A stretch of 10,885 nucleotides of DNA from an uncultured Geobacteraceae bacterium. Lineage in GTDB: Bacteria > Desulfobacterota > Desulfuromonadia > Desulfuromonadales > Geopsychrobacteraceae. The stretch covers positions 1-10,885 of the forward strand of contig CALFFB010000058.1 in the NCBI GenBank assembly GCA_937958075.1. The letters are read 5' to 3'. Below the pieces are notes generated by a model. The model did no database searches. It was not told the DNA's origin and saw only the letters and a list, made by a program, of their open reading frames with translations. Below are positions 6,639 to 10,885 of this stretch, in pieces. Made by a program: the position numbers and the translations under genes. Position 1 is the stretch's first letter; every line of letters begins with the position of its first letter.

Positions 6639-8006
6639 TTATCTCCCGCCGAAACCTGAAGTCACCACCCGGACGGTTGCCAATACGATCTGAAAATCGA
6701 GCATGACCGAGTAGTTCTTGATGTAATAGAGATCATAGCGCAGTTTCTCCAACGCATCCTCATCCGAAGCACCATAAGGGTAGCTGACCTGCGCCCAGCC
6801 GGTGAGTCCCGGCTTGACAAAGTGACGAATGGAGTAAAAAGGGATGGTCTCTTTCAGGCGCTCGACAAAAGCCATCCGTTCGGGACGCGGCCCGATAAAA
6901 CTCATATCGCCCCTTAACACGTTGTACAGCTGGGGAATTTCATCGATACGGGTTTTGCGCAAGAATCGCCCCAGCCGCGTCACCCGCGCATCATTTTTCT
7001 GGGCCCAGACAGCACCGATCCCGGCCTCGGCATCAACCGCCATGGTCCGGAACTTATAGACAAAAAACTCGACCTCTCCCTCGCCGACACGCAATTGCCG
7101 ATAGAGCACCGGCCCCGGTGAATCAACCTTGATGGCCAGAGCAACAAGGGGCAGCAGAGGAGAGACCATAACCAGGCCGATGCCGGACAGCGCCACATCA
7201 ATCAGCCTTTTGTAGGCACGCATAAAGGGGGTCATACGAAAACCCTGGGTATAGACAAAGGTGCTGGGTTGAATATTTTCGATCATCAGGCAGCCCCTGA
7301 TCTGTTCAAAGTAACTCGCCGCGTCCAGTACCTCGACCCCCCGCAACTTGCTGCGCATCAGTTCTTTTAACGGCAGATGCCCGCGCCGCTCGTTCAGGGC
7401 AACAATAATTTTCTGCGGCCGATAGGCATGGACAATTTCATCGATATCTTCAACCTTGCCAACGATCAGACTCTTGTCGACCAAGGGCTCAAGCTGGGTG
7501 CAGGAGACAAAGCGGACATAGCTGTGCAGGTTGTCATCCCTGGGCACAATGCCGGCCATTCTGTCCGCCAGCTCTCCGGCGCCGAGAATCAGAACCTTGG
7601 TGGCAAACTGGGCGGCGCTCAAACATCTGTAGATCAACAGACGAGAGCCATATTGGGCAGCGAAGAACAGCACCAGCGTCAGCAGCAATACCCCGCGACC
7701 GAACTGGATCGAAGAAAACAGGAACATGCATGCCGACAGAAGAAAAAACGCGCCGATAGCCGTCGCCAGGCTGCGCCGCAACTGAAAGCGCCGGTCAACA
7801 AATTTTGCCTGCTGATAGAGTTCGAGAAAGTAGCCGACAAACAGGATGGTCAATCCGTACAGGGCGACAATAACAAGACCGCGATGATCGCCGACCATCG
7901 CCCACAACGGCTCCAGGCTACCAAACCTGAGCAGGTACCCGGCCATCAGGCACCCGCAAGCGAGTGCCAGATCGAGGGCCATGAGATAAAACTTCGGTCT
8001 GACCAT
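6639..8006 (-). CDS. Polyisoprenyl-phosphate sugar-1-phosphate transferase (priming glycosyltransferase, TIGR03013-like)
   Basis: A 455-residue large monotopic phosphoglycosyl transferase. It moves a sugar phosphate from a UDP-sugar to undecaprenyl phosphate on the inner membrane, the first step of EPS repeat-unit assembly. The N-terminal half has four membrane segments (about 8-26, 44-62, 83-100, 104-119). A Rossmann-like domain with VLILGAGE (138-145) follows, without obvious catalytic role. The catalytic part starts at KRLIDV (266-271). Its re-entrant membrane helix carries Ser282-Pro283, then DSPGPVLYRQ (295-304), VYKFRTM (316-322), the Asp355-Glu356 dyad in RIDEIPQLYNVLRGDMSF, IGPRPER (371-377) and KPGLTGWAQV (398-407). 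All catalytic motifs are intact and the length is normal. ATG 8006 is preceded by GAGGG at ten bases. The substrate sugar (glucose, galactose or HexNAc) cannot be told from sequence. Confidence 0.96.
   Translation of the reverse strand: MVRPKFYLMALDLALACGCLMAGYLLRFGSLEPLWAMVGDHRGLVIVALYGLTILFVGYFLELYQQAKFVDRRFQLRRSLATAIGAFFLLSACMFLFSSIQFGRGVLLLTLVLFFAAQYGSRLLIYRCLSAAQFATKVLILGAGELADRMAGIVPRDDNLHSYVRFVSCTQLEPLVDKSLIVGKVEDIDEIVHAYRPQKIIVALNERRGHLPLKELMRSKLRGVEVLDAASYFEQIRGCLMIENIQPSTFVYTQGFRMTPFMRAYKRLIDVALSGIGLVMVSPLLPLVALAIKVDSPGPVLYRQLRVGEGEVEFFVYKFRTMAVDAEAGIGAVWAQKNDARVTRLGRFLRKTRIDEIPQLYNVLRGDMSFIGPRPERMAFVERLKETIPFYSIRHFVKPGLTGWAQVSYPYGASDEDALEKLRYDLYYIKNYSVMLDFQIVLATVRVVTSGFGGR
6643..6647 (-). 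promoter_or_regulatory. Ribosome binding site of the export gene inside the end of the sugar transferase
   Basis: GGGAG on the minus strand lies within the last Gly-Arg codons of the sugar transferase, nine bases before ATG 6633. Only five bases separate the two genes, so their translation is likely linked. Confidence 0.6.
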
Positions 8007-8027
8007 TTCCCCTATTCCCTCATCGCC

Positions 8028-10661
8028 CTACAGGGACTCCAGCAACCTGCGGGCCTGCGCTGCTTCGTCGGCGCTGCCCCGGTCAAGAACCGGCTGGAGA
8101 AGCTCCCGGATGCCGTCTGTTGTTCCCAGACGGCTGCGCGCCATGGCCAGATGCAGACCGACCGCCGGCACCTCGGGTAACAGACGATGGGCCTCGGTCA
8201 GCAGCTTGTCGGCCTCTTCCAGACGATCATTCTCCATCAACACAAAGCCCAGGGTATCCATGATCCGCGGATCTCCCGGCCGCAAACGGTAGGCGCTCAG
8301 GGCCGGATCAAGGGCCTGGCGGGCCTCGCCGAAATTGGTCACCAGCAGATACGCCAGATTATTCAAGGCACCGACATGGCGCTCATCGACAGCAACGGTG
8401 TTTCGATAAAACTCAAGGGCTGCCTTCTTGTCCCCGGTACGATCTTTCAGCGTACCCATGGAAAAATGCGCGTCGGCCAGACGCGGTGCTACCTCGAGGA
8501 CCTGTCGATACAGCTCTTCTGCCTCTGCCGTATTGTTTGTCGCCTCTTCGAGTTGCCCCAGCCGTAGCTGCAAACCGGTGGGACTCTCAACCTGACTGAT
8601 GCCACGCCGCAGCTGCTCCTTTGCCGCCGGAACATTCTCCTTCTGCAGGTCCAGCGCCGCAGCCAGCAGCCAGGGGTAGACCTGCACCGGCGTCTCGGCA
8701 ATCAGTCCGTCGACCAGTTGCCGGGCATCAGCTTCGCGCTCCGTTGACAGGTAAAGCTGGGTCAGCAACTGATAGCCACGTTCCGGGCTGACCTCTGCCA
8801 GGCGGCGATAATGTTCCTCCGCCAGTGCCGATTCACCAGCGCGTGCCAGCAGCCCTCCTTTCATTTCCAGCAGCGGCGCAGAGTCAGAAGCCAGAGCCAG
8901 CCCGCGGTCGATCAGGGCGGTCGCCTCATCAAAGCGCTGCTGACGCAAGGCATACTGGGCGGCCGTCATGTAGCCCTGCTCGGTGTTGGTCGCGATGATA
9001 TCGTCCATGACAGAATTCACGTGTTCCTGCTCACCACGCATGCTGTAAATTGTCGCCAGCCCGAGCAGAGCGCGAATCTGCCGGGGATCAACAGCAAGCA
9101 CCTGCCGATATTCGGCGATGGCTTCATCATGGCGCGAGGCGGATACATAGTAGGCCGCCGTGTTGTAGTAAGGCGTCAGATACTCCGGATGAACCTCTTT
9201 GGCCCGTGTCAGTTCAGTCAATGCCTGCTCCGGGCGGTTCTGGGAAAAATAAGCTGCCGCCAGGTAATTGTGGAGCAGGGCATCGGTCGCCTCACCGTTC
9301 ATACCCTGCTGCAGCAGATCAATGGCGGCGGTAAAATTACGCTGACGCAGATAATGGGTAACCAGCAGCAGGCGGTTATTGAGAACCTCGGGGGCGGCCT
9401 CGATGGCCCTGACCAGATCGGCCTCACCAAGGGACTGCTCACCGCGAGCAAAATTCATAAGACCTCGTTTCAGGTGCGCATCGACCAGTGACGGGTCCAG
9501 CTGGGTCGCCGTCGCCAGAGCCTCCATCCCGCGATCAAAATCACCCCGGGCTATCAGGGCGCTGCCGAGGATATTATGGGCATAGGCATTACCTGGACTG
9601 CGCCGCAGCAGCCGCTCTGTCTCGATGACGACATCGTCAAGACGGCGTTGCTTCAGCAGCACCATGGCCACCATGACCCGGGCCTGCTCAAAATCGGGAT
9701 TGATGTCAAGGGCCCGCTGAAACTGACTGAGGGCCATCTCCAGTTCGTCCAGGCTGTAATGCGTCAAGCCGAGAAAGTAAGATCCCAGCAGATGGGGCTG
9801 CATATTCTGAGATGTTTGCAGGGCCGTGCGTGCCTTTTGATAGTCGCCCTTCCGGTAGGCAAGCATCCCCTCCAGACGCGGCCCTTCACTCTGGTCTGAA
9901 AACCTCGTCTTCAGTTGATTGACGGTGGTGGCGACGGCCTCGAAATCACCAAGATCAAGCTGCAGCAGGCCACTGGTATACAGCGCCTCCAGTTGCCGCT
10001 GGTCAATAGCAAGCAGGTCCTGGTACACCTTGATGGCACCGGTGATATTTTCTTTTGATGTTTCAATGCGCGCCAGCAGGTAGTAAGCCTCATACAACCG
10101 GGCATCGATATTGATCGCCTCGCGCAGCAAAACAGCCGCCCGGTCGATCTGGCGTCGATAAAGGGCCACCTTGGCCAGGTTGAGACGCGCGTCAGCTGAA
10201 GCCGGATCCAGCCGCAAAGCCTGATTAAAAAACTCCTCCGCCGCATCGAGATCGCCGCTTGCCCCATGGGCCAGGCCATAAAGCACCAGGGATTGAGCCG
10301 TCTCATCCATGGCATCGTGAAATGCGCCAATTTCGACCAGCGCCTGCTCGGGCTGCTGTCGCTGGATATAGACCGTGGCCAGTTTCAGACGCAACTCATG
10401 ACGGTCGGGGCTCTGCAGCAGCACCTTCTGCAATTCATTCTCAGCCCGCTCGTAGCTGCCACTCTGCAGATAAGCCTCGGCCAGACCGACACGCGCATCA
10501 AGGTAATTGGCGTCCTTTTCCAGGGCATTGCGATACAGCACGATAGCGCCGCGATAGTTCTCCTGCTCAATGAGCAGATCCCCTTCCGCAACCAGTTCTT
10601 CTTTTGTCTGACTGGTACAACCAACAAGCAGCAACAGCACAATCAGCAGTGTCCGGGTCAT
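8028..10661 (-). CDS. prsT: PrsT-like TPR-repeat lipoprotein of the XrtA/PEP-CTERM system (TIGR02917-like)
   Basis: An 877-residue lipoprotein. The N-terminus MTRTLLIVLLLLVGC is a lipoprotein signal with lipobox LVGC. Cys15 is the only Cys I find in the protein, and Thr at +2 (no Asp) predicts outer-membrane sorting. Nearly all the rest, about residues 18-870, is tandem 34-residue TPR units (pattern A-x-x-x-G-x-x-x-x-A...A-x-x-x-x-P), roughly two dozen by length. Examples are the stretches beginning ADARLNLAKV and ADAHFSMGTL. Length and composition fit the PrsT family (about 900 residues), known only by its association with exosortase/EPS loci. It is probably a periplasmic scaffold for the polymer machinery; molecular role unknown. 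It is the first gene of the cluster, 21 bases before the sugar transferase. CAGGA six bases before ATG 10661 is its ribosome binding site. A generic TPR protein is the alternative, less likely given lipobox, size and neighbours. Confidence 0.92.
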   Translation of the reverse strand: MTRTLLIVLLLLVGCTSQTKEELVAEGDLLIEQENYRGAIVLYRNALEKDANYLDARVGLAEAYLQSGSYERAENELQKVLLQSPDRHELRLKLATVYIQRQQPEQALVEIGAFHDAMDETAQSLVLYGLAHGASGDLDAAEEFFNQALRLDPASADARLNLAKVALYRRQIDRAAVLLREAINIDARLYEAYYLLARIETSKENITGAIKVYQDLLAIDQRQLEALYTSGLLQLDLGDFEAVATTVNQLKTRFSDQSEGPRLEGMLAYRKGDYQKARTALQTSQNMQPHLLGSYFLGLTHYSLDELEMALSQFQRALDINPDFEQARVMVAMVLLKQRRLDDVVIETERLLRRSPGNAYAHNILGSALIARGDFDRGMEALATATQLDPSLVDAHLKRGLMNFARGEQSLGEADLVRAIEAAPEVLNNRLLLVTHYLRQRNFTAAIDLLQQGMNGEATDALLHNYLAAAYFSQNRPEQALTELTRAKEVHPEYLTPYYNTAAYYVSASRHDEAIAEYRQVLAVDPRQIRALLGLATIYSMRGEQEHVNSVMDDIIATNTEQGYMTAAQYALRQQRFDEATALIDRGLALASDSAPLLEMKGGLLARAGESALAEEHYRRLAEVSPERGYQLLTQLYLSTEREADARQLVDGLIAETPVQVYPWLLAAALDLQKENVPAAKEQLRRGISQVESPTGLQLRLGQLEEATNNTAEAEELYRQVLEVAPRLADAHFSMGTLKDRTGDKKAALEFYRNTVAVDERHVGALNNLAYLLVTNFGEARQALDPALSAYRLRPGDPRIMDTLGFVLMENDRLEEADKLLTEAHRLLPEVPAVGLHLAMARSRLGTTDGIRELLQPVLDRGSADEAAQARRLLESL

Positions 10662-10885
10662 ATAATATCCTGTTCGATTATGATAAAACGACTTTTCACT
10701 TTAGTGTGGATTAAAAGAGTCCGCTCATGAGTCATGATCAAGAAAGAGCCTGTCTTTCCCAATCTGAAAACCAACAACAGATATTACCATTAATGTTGCT
10801 AATTAAATCATGCATAACGACCTTTGATTACAATCATAATCATGAATGCTTTCCCATGTCATCCCCCACATGAAGATTTTTATGG
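10662..10885 (-). promoter_or_regulatory. A+T-rich leader/promoter region upstream of the EPS cluster
   Basis: These 224 bases hold no convincing gene in any frame; the short open stretches lack ribosome binding sites. The region is much richer in A+T than the coding part and is the only sizeable non-coding stretch in the window, so the operon promoter most likely lies here. I could not find a good sigma-70 pair. No GG-N10-GC sigma-54 core exists on the minus strand; the closest, in TTGGGAAAGACAGGCTC, has nine bases between GG and GC. Several CATGA/AATCAT-type short repeats are present. Confidence 0.5.
10725..10737. repeat. 13-base symmetric dyad TCATGA-G-TCATGA, candidate operator
   Basis: TCATGA, itself a palindrome, occurs twice with one base between, giving a perfect 13-base dyad 64 bases before the prsT start codon. 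Position and symmetry would suit a repressor or activator site. Short A+T-rich dyads also arise by chance, and no regulator is known from this window. Confidence 0.3.

Noticed and set aside
7377..8180. Plus-strand open frame of about 267 codons across the sugar-transferase/PrsT junction
   Set aside because: Antisense to the transferase N-terminus and the end of prsT, rich in Gln/His/Arg without any motif; a shadow of the real genes.
8028..10661. Tandem periodicity in prsT considered as a DNA repeat array
   Set aside because: The periodicity is of degenerate 34-residue TPR units at protein level; I saw no near-identical nucleotide copies.
10741..10760. Sigma-54-like promoter TTGGGAAAGACAGGCTC on the minus strand
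   Set aside because: The distance between the GG and GC elements is nine bases, not the required ten, and the -24/-12 flanks match poorly.
10870..10885. Possible start of a divergent plus-strand gene (ATGAAGATTTTTATGG)
   Set aside because: Only five codons are visible and no Shine-Dalgarno precedes it; cannot be supported from this window.

Overview
The window carries one long gene cluster, entirely on the minus strand. It is the core of an XrtA/PEP-CTERM-type exopolysaccharide (EPS) locus. Gene families were recognised from protein motifs read by eye; no database search was run. The gene set, the mixed but mostly G+C-rich codon use and the family types suggest a Gram-negative, probably of the Desulfuromonas/Geobacter/Pelobacter group (former Deltaproteobacteria). 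The taxonomic placement is inference; the diderm cell plan is directly supported by an outer-membrane beta-barrel, an OM-type lipoprotein and a periplasmic export protein.

Layout in the direction of transcription (right to left): an A+T-rich leader without a convincing gene (10662-10885); a PrsT-like TPR lipoprotein (8028-10661); a polyisoprenyl-phosphate sugar transferase that primes the repeat unit (6639-8006); a short polysaccharide export (OPX/Wza-like) protein (5824-6633); a Wzz-type chain-length determinant (4201-5748); a separate BY-type tyrosine autokinase (3321-4163); an outer-membrane beta-barrel (2067-3302); an ExeA-like AAA ATPase with an added coiled-coil tail (918-2063); and an extended-SDR nucleotide-sugar epimerase with a GTG start that runs off the left edge (1-921). 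Gaps are 3 to 75 bases and the last junction is a 4-base overlap, so the eight genes look like one operon read from the 10662-10885 region.

Working model: the epimerase supplies an activated sugar; the sugar transferase loads the first sugar phosphate on undecaprenyl phosphate; the chain-length protein and its kinase control polymer length through phosphorylation of a pentatyrosine tail; the export protein and the beta-barrel would form the periplasmic and outer-membrane conduit; the ATPase and PrsT are accessory parts whose precise roles are unknown. No exosortase, PEP-CTERM substrate, polymerase, flippase or other glycosyltransferase lies inside the window. These would be expected to the left (downstream), or elsewhere in the genome.

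This is a known type of locus, not a new system. The points most worth a second look are the export protein that lacks both a lipid anchor and a C-terminal membrane helix next to a dedicated barrel, the coiled-coil extension of the ATPase, and the third membrane helix on the chain-length protein.
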